Source of the DNA: Pelagibacteraceae bacterium
GTDB taxonomy: Bacteria; Pseudomonadota; Alphaproteobacteria; HIMB59; GCA-002718135
Assembly: GCA_017639935.1 (NCBI GenBank)
Contig: JAGFWP010000043.1
Span: 1-53,731 of the forward strand
Direction of reading: 5' to 3'
DNA: 53,731 nucleotides
The notes under the pieces: model-generated
The model's input: the letters and a program-made list of their open reading frames with translations, nothing else
What the model was told of the DNA's origin: nothing
The model's database searches: none
Shown: positions 41,853-50,673 of the stretch, one piece after another
How positions within the stretch are numbered: the first letter of the stretch is position 1
Layout: every line of letters starts with the position of its first letter
Translations under genes and position numbers: made by a program

Positions 41853-41893
41853 TATAATAATAAATACAAACAATGGAGAACGAATGGGCATAG
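41853..41893 (+). promoter_or_regulatory. Leader of the PbfA-like gene with six-codon upstream frame
   Basis: This lies at the end of the 128-base gap after thiL, which otherwise holds only a weak hairpin before a T run (about 41780-41810). A TATAAT at 41853-41858 is followed by a leader nearly identical to that of thiL. The leader's ATG (41873) opens a six-codon frame (MENEWA, stop at 41891-41893) that overlaps the downstream start codon out of frame. The -35 is poor. Confidence 0.4.
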
Positions 41894-43245
41894 TCAGAAG
41901 AACCTACAAACAATCTTCCAAACTCACCGAGGGCGATGTCAACCTCTCACCTCGGCGAAACGCGTGGATCAAGAAGAATATTGACAAAAGTACCGCTCAG
42001 ATGCTCACAGAAGACGAGCGTTACTTCCTGCATCAATCTCTGTCGACACCTTGTCTAAATGCAATCAGCGAGAGCAAAGGCATTTATTTACGAGATATGC
42101 AAGGCCGCCAAATTATGGATTTCCACGGTAACAGCGCACACCAGGTCGGTTATGGGAATGCGCGAGTTATTGAGATGATAAAAAAGCAGCTTGATGAGAT
42201 TCCATTTTGCCCGCGACGCTACACAAATCAGATGGCGATAGATCTTGCTCGGCGTCTGGCAGAACTAGCACCCGGCAACCTCAATAAATTACTTTTTGCG
42301 CCAAGTGGAACTAGTGCCATCGGTATGGCATTAAAACTCGCGCGCTACGCAACCAATCGGCATAAAACTATCTCGATGTGGGGTAGCTTTCACGGCGCAT
42401 CACTGGACGCGATTTCTATTAGCGGGGATAGTATGTTTCGAAAAGATGTAGGACCATTGTTGCCAGGTACAGAACACATACCGCCTCCTACGCGTGGTAA
42501 GTGTCATTTTAATTGCGTCGATGAAGAACATACAGGATGTATCAATTATCTCGACTACATACTCGAAAAGGAGGGTGATGTTGCAGCGATCATCGCGGAA
42601 CCGATGCGCTGGACAACAGCAGAATTACCCCCTAGAAATTATTGGCGAAGAGTGCGGGAAATTTGTGATCATCGCGGTGTGTTGTTAATATTTGATGAAA
42701 TTCCTTCGGCGATGGGACGCACTGGAAAAATGTTTGTTTGCGAGCATTTTGATGTAGTGCCCGATATGCTGGTGATTGGCAAAGGACTCGGTGGAGGTGT
42801 GTTTCCAATGGCGGCGTTGATCGCACGTGAAGAATTAGACATTGTCGGTGATCTCGCCCTAGGTCATTACACCCACGAAAAAAGCTCGGTGGGATGTGCT
42901 GCGGCACTAGCGACAATTAACTGTTTATACGAAGACGGTCTAATTGAAAACGCGATTACACTCGGTAAACACGCAATGCAGAGACTTATGAAAATGCAAT
43001 CACGTTTGCCACTGATTCATAAAGTGCGCGGTCTCGGTTTGTACTTGGGTATCGAATTACTTAAGGATGGCAAGCCTGCTAATGATGAAGCAGATACAGT
43101 TTTGTACCATTCACTATCACGTGGATTAAGTTACAAAGTCGGTGGGGGTTGTGTACTAACACTGTGTCCACCGATAACTATTACACCTGAGGAACTGAAT
43201 AAGGCGCTGGATATAATTGAGGAAGGGATCACATCTGTTTCGTAA
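41884..43245 (+). CDS. pbfA: PLP fold-type I enzyme, probable (R)-1-hydroxy-2-aminoethylphosphonate ammonia-lyase (PbfA)
   Basis: This 453-residue class III aminotransferase-like protein has PLP lysine K300 in VIGKGLGGG, D271 in LIFDEIPSAMGRTG and APSGTSAIGMALKLARYAT. The N-terminal TEGDVNLSPRR and DFHGNSAHQVGYG, with FCPRRYTN, fit the PbfA group that I know from phosphonate clusters. Those enzymes release ammonia from (R)-1-hydroxy-2-AEP to give phosphonoacetaldehyde, the PhnX substrate. Its composition is striking: 28 of the first 60 coding bases are G/C against 14 of 60 in thiL, with many CGC, GGC and CTC codons. This points to recent transfer. It is separated from the main operon and convergent with the transporter ATPase gene. 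A different aminotransferase activity is possible. Confidence 0.72.
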   Translation: MGIVRRTYKQSSKLTEGDVNLSPRRNAWIKKNIDKSTAQMLTEDERYFLHQSLSTPCLNAISESKGIYLRDMQGRQIMDFHGNSAHQVGYGNARVIEMIKKQLDEIPFCPRRYTNQMAIDLARRLAELAPGNLNKLLFAPSGTSAIGMALKLARYATNRHKTISMWGSFHGASLDAISISGDSMFRKDVGPLLPGTEHIPPPTRGKCHFNCVDEEHTGCINYLDYILEKEGDVAAIIAEPMRWTTAELPPRNYWRRVREICDHRGVLLIFDEIPSAMGRTGKMFVCEHFDVVPDMLVIGKGLGGGVFPMAALIAREELDIVGDLALGHYTHEKSSVGCAAALATINCLYEDGLIENAITLGKHAMQRLMKMQSRLPLIHKVRGLGLYLGIELLKDGKPANDEADTVLYHSLSRGLSYKVGGGCVLTLCPPITITPEELNKALDIIEEGITSVS

Positions 43246-43302
43246 AATACAAGAGTTTCTATACGAGATTAAGATGAAAAATAATTAGGAAAATGATTAA
43301 AA

Positions 43303-44382
43303 CTAATTTGGGTAAACTCGTATGTTTTCTGCTGGAAAATAAATATTCAATTTATCATTCAAGGCCATATTAATTTTTTGTGCATTAAAGTTTGGCACAT
43401 CTGCCATAATTAAGTCTTTAGTTACACCACTAGCTTCAAGATAAATTCGCTGAAAAGAACCTAGAAATTCTATTTCTTTAATTGTTACCTCTAAAACATT
43501 GTTATCCGATTTTTCAGCATTTAATTGAATATCCTCAGGTCTGATAGCAAGTTGTACGGATTGATTATTTTGAAAGTCTTGAGTATCACAATCAATGTTT
43601 ACACTAATACAATGTGCTTTATTGTTCTTAGCAATGGTTGCTGGGATAAAATTCATAACACCAATAAAATCAGCTATAAACGGTGAATTAGCTCTCTTAT
43701 ATATTTCAGTAGGAGTTCCAACTTGAATTATTTCACCATCTTTCATCACAAAAATTCTATCAGCCATTGTTTGTGCTTCTTCTTGATCATGTGTTACCAT
43801 AATAGTTGTGACACCAAGTTTTCGTTGAAGATTTTTAATTTGTTTCCTTAAAAAAACACGTACTTTTGCATCAAGAGCTGACAATGGCTCATCAAGTAAA
43901 AGTAATCCTGGTGATGTTGCAAGGGCTCTTGCTAAAGCAACTCGTTGTTGTTCTCCTCCGGATAGTTGATTTGGATATTTTTTGGAGTGCTCTCTTAAAC
44001 TAACTAAATTAAGTAATTCGCCTACTCTTTTAATTATATCATGCTTGTTCCATTTATTATTTGATAATCCATAAGCAATATTTGAAAAAACAGACAAATT
44101 TGGAAACAGTGCATAGGATTGAAAAACTATACCATAATCACGACTTGATGGTGGCAAGTTTGATATATCGATTTTTTTTTGAATTACAGATCCACTTGAC
44201 TGTATTTCCAATCCAGCAATGCATCGTAACAATGTTGTTTTACCACAACCTGAGGGACCAAGAAAACAAACGAATTCTCCCTCTTGAATATTAATTGAAA
44301 TATTCCGAATTGCTTCAAAAGCGCCAAATGACTTTGAGAGATTGTTAGTTACTAAATAAGATTCTTCTTTTTTTTCTAACAT
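43303..44382 (-). CDS. phnT: 2-aminoethylphosphonate ABC transporter, ATP-binding protein
   Basis: This 359-residue ATPase has Walker A GPSGCGKTTLLR, signature LSGGEQQRVALARALA, Walker B LLLLDEPLSALDAKVR, the H-loop TMVTHDQEEA and a C-terminal TOBE domain. It belongs to the FbpC/PotA/PhnT group that energises binding-protein uptake of anions and small molecules. It is the only ATPase in the cluster and faces away from the binding-protein and permease genes across a 170-base region, so the system has split transcription. The AEP assignment rests on the neighbours (PhnW, PhnX), not on the ATPase itself. Confidence 0.8.
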   Translation of the reverse strand: MLEKKEESYLVTNNLSKSFGAFEAIRNISINIQEGEFVCFLGPSGCGKTTLLRCIAGLEIQSSGSVIQKKIDISNLPPSSRDYGIVFQSYALFPNLSVFSNIAYGLSNNKWNKHDIIKRVGELLNLVSLREHSKKYPNQLSGGEQQRVALARALATSPGLLLLDEPLSALDAKVRVFLRKQIKNLQRKLGVTTIMVTHDQEEAQTMADRIFVMKDGEIIQVGTPTEIYKRANSPFIADFIGVMNFIPATIAKNNKAHCISVNIDCDTQDFQNNQSVQLAIRPEDIQLNAEKSDNNVLEVTIKEIEFLGSFQRIYLEASGVTKDLIMADVPNFNAQKINMALNDKLNIYFPAENIRVYPN

Positions 44383-44552
44383 ACAACAACTTACTATTAT
44401 CTACAAAATAAATAAATAAGAAATGCCACTATTACTATTTTTTTATTAATAATTAATAACAGGAGATTGTAAAGTTATCTGTTTTATTGCACATTATTAT
44501 TTGTTGCCTTAAGAGAGACTCTAACATAATTTTAAAAAAATTTATTATTAAA

Positions 44553-45395
44553 ATGAGCGAATCAAATATTTTTTTTTTAATTTTGTTTGCTGCCACATTA
44601 CATGCTGGTTGGAACTTAATAATTAAATCTTTCACCAATTCGCTGAGTGCCATAGGCTTTAAATTATTATTTCAAAGTATTATTTTTATTCCATTTATTT
44701 TCTTTGTTCCCTTGCCAACAGGTATCACATGGTTTTTTATAATTGGGTCAGTTGTGCTACATAATTATTATTTTATAAATCTGGGCATATCATACAACAA
44801 GGGGGATTTGTCTTATGTGTATCCAATTTCAAGAGGTTGTTCTCCAATATTTGTAACAATTCTGTCATCATTATTCTTACAAGACAAAGTGTCTTCAACA
44901 GGATGGATCGGGATTTTAATAGTAAGTTTTGGATTATTATTATTAACATTCACGGATATAAAAAATAAAATTAATTTAGATGTACTGAAACTAGCTCTGA
45001 TTATTTCATTTACAATTAGTTTATATACATTATGCGATGGTGCAGGCGTTCGTAGTGTAGATAATAATTTTTCATATATTGTTTGGCTGTTTGTCTTAGA
45101 TGGATGGCTAATTTTTGCCTACATTTATTATAAAAATAAAAATGATTTATTGAACATTCAACTAAAAGGATTTGGCTTAATTATTTTAGCCTCAATAATG
45201 TCTTGTAGCGCCTATGGTATAATTATCTGGTCAATGAATTATACTGAGGTTGGTTATGTATCTTCTATTCGAGGAGCGAGTATTATTATTGCAACTTTAT
45301 TTGGCTTTATTTTTTTAAAAGAAAAATTTAGCTTTTTACGTATAATTTCAGCAATAATATTCTTTCTGGGAATATCTGTTATTTATATAGCTTAA
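44553..45395 (+). CDS. EamA/DMT-family transporter
   Basis: This 280-residue protein has ten membrane segments and two EamA repeats. It starts MSESNIFFLILFAATLHAGWN and shows SYVYPISRGCSP, a typical EamA feature, plus a second repeat near residues 150-275 (YTEVGYVSSIRGASIIIATLFG). I prefer the start at 44553 over a longer frame from 44487, whose extra 22 residues are not family-like. EamA proteins export or import metabolites. It lies between the AEP transporter genes and is clearly paralogous to the gene starting at 53395. Substrate unknown. Confidence 0.8.
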   Translation: MSESNIFFLILFAATLHAGWNLIIKSFTNSLSAIGFKLLFQSIIFIPFIFFVPLPTGITWFFIIGSVVLHNYYFINLGISYNKGDLSYVYPISRGCSPIFVTILSSLFLQDKVSSTGWIGILIVSFGLLLLTFTDIKNKINLDVLKLALIISFTISLYTLCDGAGVRSVDNNFSYIVWLFVLDGWLIFAYIYYKNKNDLLNIQLKGFGLIILASIMSCSAYGIIIWSMNYTEVGYVSSIRGASIIIATLFGFIFLKEKFSFLRIISAIIFFLGISVIYIA

Positions 45396-45476
45396 TAATA
45401 TTTCAATAAATTCTTAACAATAAAGTAAAATGATGCTTAATATGTTCTTACTTTAATTAAAGGAGGAAAAATTCTC

Positions 45477-46511
45477 ATGAGTAAAATACATCGAGTAATA
45501 CTAAATGTAATAATTGGTTTCGTTACTTTTGTTGCCTTTTGTGGATCTTCATTTGCTAAAACGGATTTGCTTGTTTACACAGCGGTTGAAGCTGATGAGC
45601 TAGCCATGTTTAAGGCAGAATTTGAATCTGACTACCCAGATATTAATATCAGTTGGGTAAGGGATTCAACAGGAATCGTAACTGCAAAACTGCTAGCTGA
45701 AAAAGATAATCCACAAGCAGACATTGTTTGGGGTTTAGCGGCGACAAGTCTAGTGCTTTTGGCGAACGAAGGATATTTTCAAGGATATGCTCCTGTAGGC
45801 GTAGATGCGCTAGATCCACTTTTTGTTGACCCGGCAAATAACCCTCCACAATGGGTTGGTCAAAGAGCATGGATAGCAGCGGTATGCTACAATACAGTTG
45901 AAGCAGCAAAGCATAATCTTCCAGTGCCTAGTAGCTGGAGCGACTTAACTGATCCAGCATATGCTGGACATGTGATTATGCCAAATCCAAATTCATCTGG
46001 TACAGGATTTTTGGATGTATCCAGTTGGATACAAATATGGGGTGAAGAAAAGGCATGGGCGTTTATGGATGCATTGCATGAAAATATTTCACGCTATACT
46101 CATTCAGGATCCAAACCTTGTAAGCTTGCTGCTGCAGGAGAAACTCCGATCGGGATATCTTTTGCCTATCGTGGAGCTAAGTCCAAAAATGCGGGAGCGC
46201 CACTTGAAGTCATTGCACCGTCAGAAGGTGTAGGCTGGGAAGTGGAAGCTTTCGGTATTGTGCACAATACAAAAAATCTTGATGCAGCAAAAAAATTAGC
46301 TGATTGGTCTGTAACAAGAAAGTCCAATGAAATTTACAATCAAGAATATGCTGTTGTTGCTATGCCAGGCGTTGCAAAACCTGTTGAAAATTTTCCACCA
46401 GATATTGTTGAGAAAATGATTAATAATGATTTTGCATGGGCTGCAGCTAACAGAATGGCAATACTTGCGGAATGGCAAAAAAGATATGATTCCAAGTCAG
46501 ATCCTAAGTAA
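45477..46511 (+). CDS. phnS: 2-aminoethylphosphonate ABC transporter, periplasmic binding protein
   Basis: This 344-residue protein has a signal peptide (MSKIHRVILN..., cut after SSFA at residue 27) and an extracellular solute-binding fold of the iron/AEP type: LLVYTAVEADELAMFKAEFE, WVRDSTGIVTAKLLAEKDNPQADIVWG and MPNPNSSGTGF. It is the substrate receptor of the importer (PhnS/AepX type). A perfect AAAGGAGG ten bases before the ATG is one of the strongest ribosome binding sites in the window, fitting the high level needed for a binding protein. A terminator-like hairpin follows at 46542-46573. Confidence 0.85.
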   Translation: MSKIHRVILNVIIGFVTFVAFCGSSFAKTDLLVYTAVEADELAMFKAEFESDYPDINISWVRDSTGIVTAKLLAEKDNPQADIVWGLAATSLVLLANEGYFQGYAPVGVDALDPLFVDPANNPPQWVGQRAWIAAVCYNTVEAAKHNLPVPSSWSDLTDPAYAGHVIMPNPNSSGTGFLDVSSWIQIWGEEKAWAFMDALHENISRYTHSGSKPCKLAAAGETPIGISFAYRGAKSKNAGAPLEVIAPSEGVGWEVEAFGIVHNTKNLDAAKKLADWSVTRKSNEIYNQEYAVVAMPGVAKPVENFPPDIVEKMINNDFAWAAANRMAILAEWQKRYDSKSDPK

Positions 46512-46541
46512 ACGCTACTTAAGATAGTTATAAATACATTT

Positions 46542-46574
46542 AAAGCCGACTAATAATTTTTTTGGTCGGCTTTT
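46542..46574 (+). terminator. Terminator/processing hairpin between binding protein and permease
   Basis: AAAGCCGAC (46542-46550) and GTCGGCTTT (46565-46573) form a perfect 9-bp stem around a 14-base T-rich loop, followed by one more T. The weak U tract suggests partial termination or an mRNA-stabilising 3' end. Either would let the binding-protein message exceed that of the permease. Confidence 0.6.
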
Positions 46575-46629
46575 GCATATAGATATTGTTACTGTCTCAT
46601 CTTGAGTATAATTTATTTTATTATAAGCA

Positions 46630-48342
46630 ATGACCAATCAAAGCCTAGCATCTAATAATACTCCTAAACATAAAGTTACATTTAAAGCTAGTCGCGATGA
46701 TTTACAGATGCGTTTATTTATGGGAATCATTGCTCTTTATCTGATTATTGCTGTTGCCTTTCCCCTTTATGCCATGTTTTCAAAAAGTCTTGACAACAGA
46801 GATGGTGTTTTTGTCGGAATAGAAAACTACATTCATTATTTTTCAACGCCCGCTCTATTTTATTCAATATATAACAGTTTATTTGTTTCTATTATTACAA
46901 CTATTATCACTGTTTCCCTTGCTTTTACATTTGCTTATGCCCTAACAAGAAGTTGCATGGTTGGTAAAACTTTTTTTAAAACTATTGCAATGATACCAAT
47001 CTTGGTACCTTCGCTTCTTGCAGGTATTGCCCTTGTTTATCTTTTCGGTAATCAAGGTGTAATCAGATCGGCATTATTTGGACACTCAATATACGGCCCA
47101 ATTGGTATCATTATTGCAGAAACTTTTTATACTTTTCCTCATGCGCTACTAATTATTATGACTGCATTTTCTATTGCTGACGCACGAATGTATGAAGCTG
47201 CAATATCCTTGCGGGCAAGTCCATTAAAGATTTTCTTTAGTGTAACATTGCCTGGCATTCGCTATGGATTAATTAGTGCCGCCTTTGTTGTTTTTACTTT
47301 GGTAATCACTGATTTTGGTATTCCAAAAGTTATTGGAGGAAAATTTAATGTATTAGCAGTAGATATTTACAAACAAGTCATTGGACAACAAAATCTACAA
47401 ATGGGAGCTGTCGTCAGTGTCGTTCTTCTTATTCCTGCTATGTGCGCTTTTGTTGTTGATCGTTTTGTACAAAAAAAACAAGTTACACTTTTATCATCAA
47501 GAGCTGTTGTTTTTGAACCCAAGAAAAAAATTGGTTTTGATTTATCAATGTTTTTATACTGTTTTCTTGTATCAATTTTTATAGTTACTATCCTGGGTAT
47601 GTGCCAATTTGCTGCACTCGTAAAAATGTGGCCGTATAATATGTCCTTAAGCTTAAATAATTATCAGTTTGATCTCATGGATGGAGGGGGGTGGAAATCA
47701 TATTATAATTCTATACGATTAGGAGTTTACACAGCCCTCTTTGGTACCATTATTGTTTTTTGTGGCGCGTATCTTGTGGAAAAAGGCAGAGGAATGAATC
47801 TGGGCAGAAATATATTTCATTTTTTAGCAATGATGCCCATGGCAGTCCCTGGTATGACTTTGGGACTTGCGTATATTTTTTTCTTTAATAATCCAGCAAA
47901 TCCACTGCATTTCATTTATGGATCAATGTCCATTCTGGTAATTTGTACAATTGTACACTTCTATACTGTTTCCCATCTAACCGCAGTAACAGCCTTGAAA
48001 CAAATAGACAAAGAGTTTGAATCGGTGTCTGCTTCACTCAAGCAGCCATTTTATCGAACCTTTTTTCGTGTAACGACACCGATCTGCCTTCCGGCAATTT
48101 TTGAAATTAGCATTTATCTTTTTGTCAATGCAATGACCACAGTATCCGCAGTTGTCTTTTTATACAGTGCCAACACAAACCTGGCATCAGTAGCAATCTT
48201 AAACATGGATGATGCTGGTGACATAGCCCCTGCCGCGGCTATGGGTATGATGATTTTTTACACTAATGCATTCGTTAGAATTGTCTATATTATTTTAACC
48301 AAAAAAATACTCTTCAAGACACAAGCATGGCGTAAAAAATGA
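46630..48342 (+). CDS. phnU: 2-aminoethylphosphonate ABC transporter, fused double permease
   Basis: This 570-residue protein contains two complete permease domains of six membrane segments each. Each domain has the EAA loop: YEAAISLRASPLKIFFSVTLPGI in the first (about 190-215) and EFESVSASLKQPFYRTFFRVTTPI in the second (about 460-485). Iron and AEP importers of this subfamily typically carry such a double-length subunit. It forms the membrane channel with the ATPase at 43303-44382 and the binding protein upstream. A TATAAT lies upstream (about 46606-46611), so a second promoter is possible. Confidence 0.85.
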   Translation: MTNQSLASNNTPKHKVTFKASRDDLQMRLFMGIIALYLIIAVAFPLYAMFSKSLDNRDGVFVGIENYIHYFSTPALFYSIYNSLFVSIITTIITVSLAFTFAYALTRSCMVGKTFFKTIAMIPILVPSLLAGIALVYLFGNQGVIRSALFGHSIYGPIGIIIAETFYTFPHALLIIMTAFSIADARMYEAAISLRASPLKIFFSVTLPGIRYGLISAAFVVFTLVITDFGIPKVIGGKFNVLAVDIYKQVIGQQNLQMGAVVSVVLLIPAMCAFVVDRFVQKKQVTLLSSRAVVFEPKKKIGFDLSMFLYCFLVSIFIVTILGMCQFAALVKMWPYNMSLSLNNYQFDLMDGGGWKSYYNSIRLGVYTALFGTIIVFCGAYLVEKGRGMNLGRNIFHFLAMMPMAVPGMTLGLAYIFFFNNPANPLHFIYGSMSILVICTIVHFYTVSHLTAVTALKQIDKEFESVSASLKQPFYRTFFRVTTPICLPAIFEISIYLFVNAMTTVSAVVFLYSANTNLASVAILNMDDAGDIAPAAAMGMMIFYTNAFVRIVYIILTKKILFKTQAWRKK

Positions 48343-48366
48343 TATAAAATTTAGAATTGTAATTTC

Positions 48367-49773
48367 ATGACAACAATACTGCCATTTTGGTTTTCAGACG
48401 CTTTAAAAAAAGAGAAGAAAACTAAAATTAATAAATTAAAAAATAATCTTCATACTGATATTTGCATCGTGGGAGGGGGTTATACTGGTCTATGGACTGC
48501 AATTCAGTTAAAAAAAAAACAACCATCCTTAAATATTGCAATAATTGATAAGGGGTTGTGCGGAAGTGGCGCATCTGGACGCAATGGCGGATGTATGCTT
48601 CCTGTATCGCCGAAATTTTCTGCAATGAAAAAAATCGTAGGTGAAGCTGATGCCATTTTAATGGTAAAAGCAACCGAACAAGCGCTCTTTGAAATAAAAT
48701 ATTTTTGTAATGAAAATAATATTGATGCGCAAATTCGTTTGGATGGAAATCTATATACGGCAACTAATAAAGCGCAAATAGGGAGATTTGAAGCAGTAGT
48801 TAAGGATTTAGAAAGGAAGGGAATTAATAATTGGGAAAGATGGTCAAAGAAAAAGGTTCAAAAACATTCGGGGTCGCAAAAAAACATTGATGGTTATTTT
48901 TCTCCTCTCTCCGGCAGTCTTCATCCTGGTCTTCTGGTCCGCGGGTTAAAAAAGATAGCAGAAAAAAAGGGGGTGCAAATTTTTGAAAATACTCCCATGA
49001 TTAAGATTGAAGAAAATAAAAAAGTTGTTGTGCAAACAAAAAGGGGGGCAATCACATCAAATAAAGTTGTTATGGCTATTAATGTCTGGATGCCCCAATA
49101 TTTTCCATCTTTATCTCGCGCAGTTGTATTAGTTTCTTCTGATATGATCATCACTGATCCCATTCCTGAACAATTAGATCAAATTGGTTTTACAGATGGA
49201 AAAGTAATTTTAGACACGCGTTTATTTACACACTATTACCGCACGACGATTGACGGGCGGTTAATGTTGGGAAAAGGAGGCAATCTTTTTTCCTTTAATA
49301 ATAAAGTCATACAAGCCTATGATGAGGCAAGTCGGTATGAAGAATTATTAAAAAATTCCTTTGATCGATTTTTTCCTTCACTTTGTTCTGTTCCATTTAT
49401 GCAATCTTGGAATGGGCCGTCTGAGCGGACTAAAACAGGCTTTCCCTTTTTTGGTCGTTTAAAGGATAAATCTAATATTGTTTATGGTTTTGGTTATTCA
49501 GGTAACGGCATATTACCAACCTATGTGGGAGGAAAAATATTATCTTCTATGGTTTTGGATGAAGATAACGAATGGACGCGAAGTTCATTTTGTAAAGGTC
49601 CTCTTGGTTTGTTTCCTCCTGAACCTTTTAGATGGATTGGCGCCATAACTATTCGTAATGCCGTCATGCGAAAGGAAACAGCGGAGGATATGGGTTTGCG
49701 GCCCTGGTGGATTGATGCCAAACTCGCTCAACTTGCAACATCAGTTGGACGATTGGATAAATCTAGTTATTAA
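48367..49773 (+). CDS. FAD-dependent amine oxidoreductase (DAO family), possible PbfD-type enzyme
   Basis: This 468-residue protein has the dinucleotide-binding start CIVGGGYTGLWTAIQLKK (GxGxxG near residue 37), then IIDKGLCGSGASGRNGG, a hallmark of the DAO/PuuB/OrdL group, and a C-terminal YGFGYSGNGILPTYVGGKIL, the second FAD-binding stretch. Such enzymes oxidise primary or N-methylated amines to aldehydes. In an AEP cluster, the parsimonious reading is oxidation of AEP or N-methyl-AEP to phosphonoacetaldehyde, as described for PbfD-type proteins. It lies 24 bases after the permease and 20 before the kinase-like gene. The substrate is inferred from context only. Confidence 0.78.
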   Translation: MTTILPFWFSDALKKEKKTKINKLKNNLHTDICIVGGGYTGLWTAIQLKKKQPSLNIAIIDKGLCGSGASGRNGGCMLPVSPKFSAMKKIVGEADAILMVKATEQALFEIKYFCNENNIDAQIRLDGNLYTATNKAQIGRFEAVVKDLERKGINNWERWSKKKVQKHSGSQKNIDGYFSPLSGSLHPGLLVRGLKKIAEKKGVQIFENTPMIKIEENKKVVVQTKRGAITSNKVVMAINVWMPQYFPSLSRAVVLVSSDMIITDPIPEQLDQIGFTDGKVILDTRLFTHYYRTTIDGRLMLGKGGNLFSFNNKVIQAYDEASRYEELLKNSFDRFFPSLCSVPFMQSWNGPSERTKTGFPFFGRLKDKSNIVYGFGYSGNGILPTYVGGKILSSMVLDEDNEWTRSSFCKGPLGLFPPEPFRWIGAITIRNAVMRKETAEDMGLRPWWIDAKLAQLATSVGRLDKSSY

Positions 49774-49793
49774 TTACTCTTTATTATTTTTTT

Positions 49794-50666
49794 ATGAATA
49801 ATAGCATTGAAATATTAATCCGCTCATTGCCTGTCTGGAAAGGTGACATTAATATTAAAACCATTGATGGAGGAATCACTAATCAAAATTTTTTGGTTCA
49901 AGAAAAATCAAAAAAATTTTTTGTAAGATTGGGGAATGATATTCCCGAACACAACGTTTCACGATCTAATGAACTGATAACAAACAAGGCTGCCTATGAG
50001 GTTGGCGTGAGTCCCGCTGTTGTGTACAATTCAAAAGGTGTTTTAATTCTTGATTATATTGAAGGGGTTACTCTTTCAGCTGAGGAAATAAAGGGTAGGT
50101 TAGAATCAATTGTTCCTCTTCTTAAAAAAATACATTATGAAATTCCAAAAAAACTTTACGGACAATCACATATTTTTTGGGTTTTCCATATAATAAAAAA
50201 CTATGTAAAATTTTTAAAAGATCATAAAAGTTCATACACGCACTTGCTTCCAGATTTGTTATCCCAAGCAGACAAGCTAGAGATGAATTCCTCACCATAT
50301 GAGATAGTTTTTGGCCACAATGATTTACTTCCTGCTAATTTTCTGGATGATGGAACTCGCTTATGGATAATTGACTGGGAGTATGCCGGATTTAATACTC
50401 CGCTGTTTGACTTGGGTGGACTTGCATCCAACAGTAATTTTTCTGGAGAGGAGGAATCATATTTATTGGAAAATTATTTTGAAAAAAAAATAAATGAAGA
50501 ATTGTTGTCACAATACTATTCTTTAAAATGTGCTTCATTGCTTAGAGAAACAATGTGGAGCATGGTATCTGAATTAACCTCTAAAATTGATTTTAACTAT
50601 TCAAGATACACTCAAGAAAACTTAACTAAGTTTAACGATTCATATAAAAAACTATCACTTAAATAA
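49794..50666 (+). CDS. Choline-kinase/APH-like phosphotransferase
   Basis: This 290-residue protein kinase-like-fold enzyme has the N-terminal GGITNQNFLV (nucleotide loop, 26-35), the Brenner-type HNDLLPANFL (catalytic Asp 177) and IIDWEYAG (metal Asp 194), then LFDLGGLASN. These are the LicA/choline-ethanolamine kinase motifs. It would phosphorylate a hydroxyl on a small amine-bearing molecule. Inside a phosphonate operon, 8 bases before phnW, its substrate is not obvious. Candidates are ethanolamine, choline, or a hydroxylated AEP. No ChoP-transfer genes are near. Confidence 0.8.
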   Translation: MNNSIEILIRSLPVWKGDINIKTIDGGITNQNFLVQEKSKKFFVRLGNDIPEHNVSRSNELITNKAAYEVGVSPAVVYNSKGVLILDYIEGVTLSAEEIKGRLESIVPLLKKIHYEIPKKLYGQSHIFWVFHIIKNYVKFLKDHKSSYTHLLPDLLSQADKLEMNSSPYEIVFGHNDLLPANFLDDGTRLWIIDWEYAGFNTPLFDLGGLASNSNFSGEEESYLLENYFEKKINEELLSQYYSLKCASLLRETMWSMVSELTSKIDFNYSRYTQENLTKFNDSYKKLSLK

Positions 50667-50673
50667 ATGTAAA

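Noticed and set aside
43262-43323. Inverted pair ATACGAG / CTCGTAT between the PbfA-like and ATPase genes as a terminator
   Set aside because: The arms are about 50 bases apart with no U tract, so a stable terminator hairpin is unlikely.
46587-46612. CTGTCTC-like sequence before the permease gene as a Pho box
   Set aside because: Only one half resembles CTGTCAT, and there is no second copy at 11-base spacing, so PhoB control is not supported.
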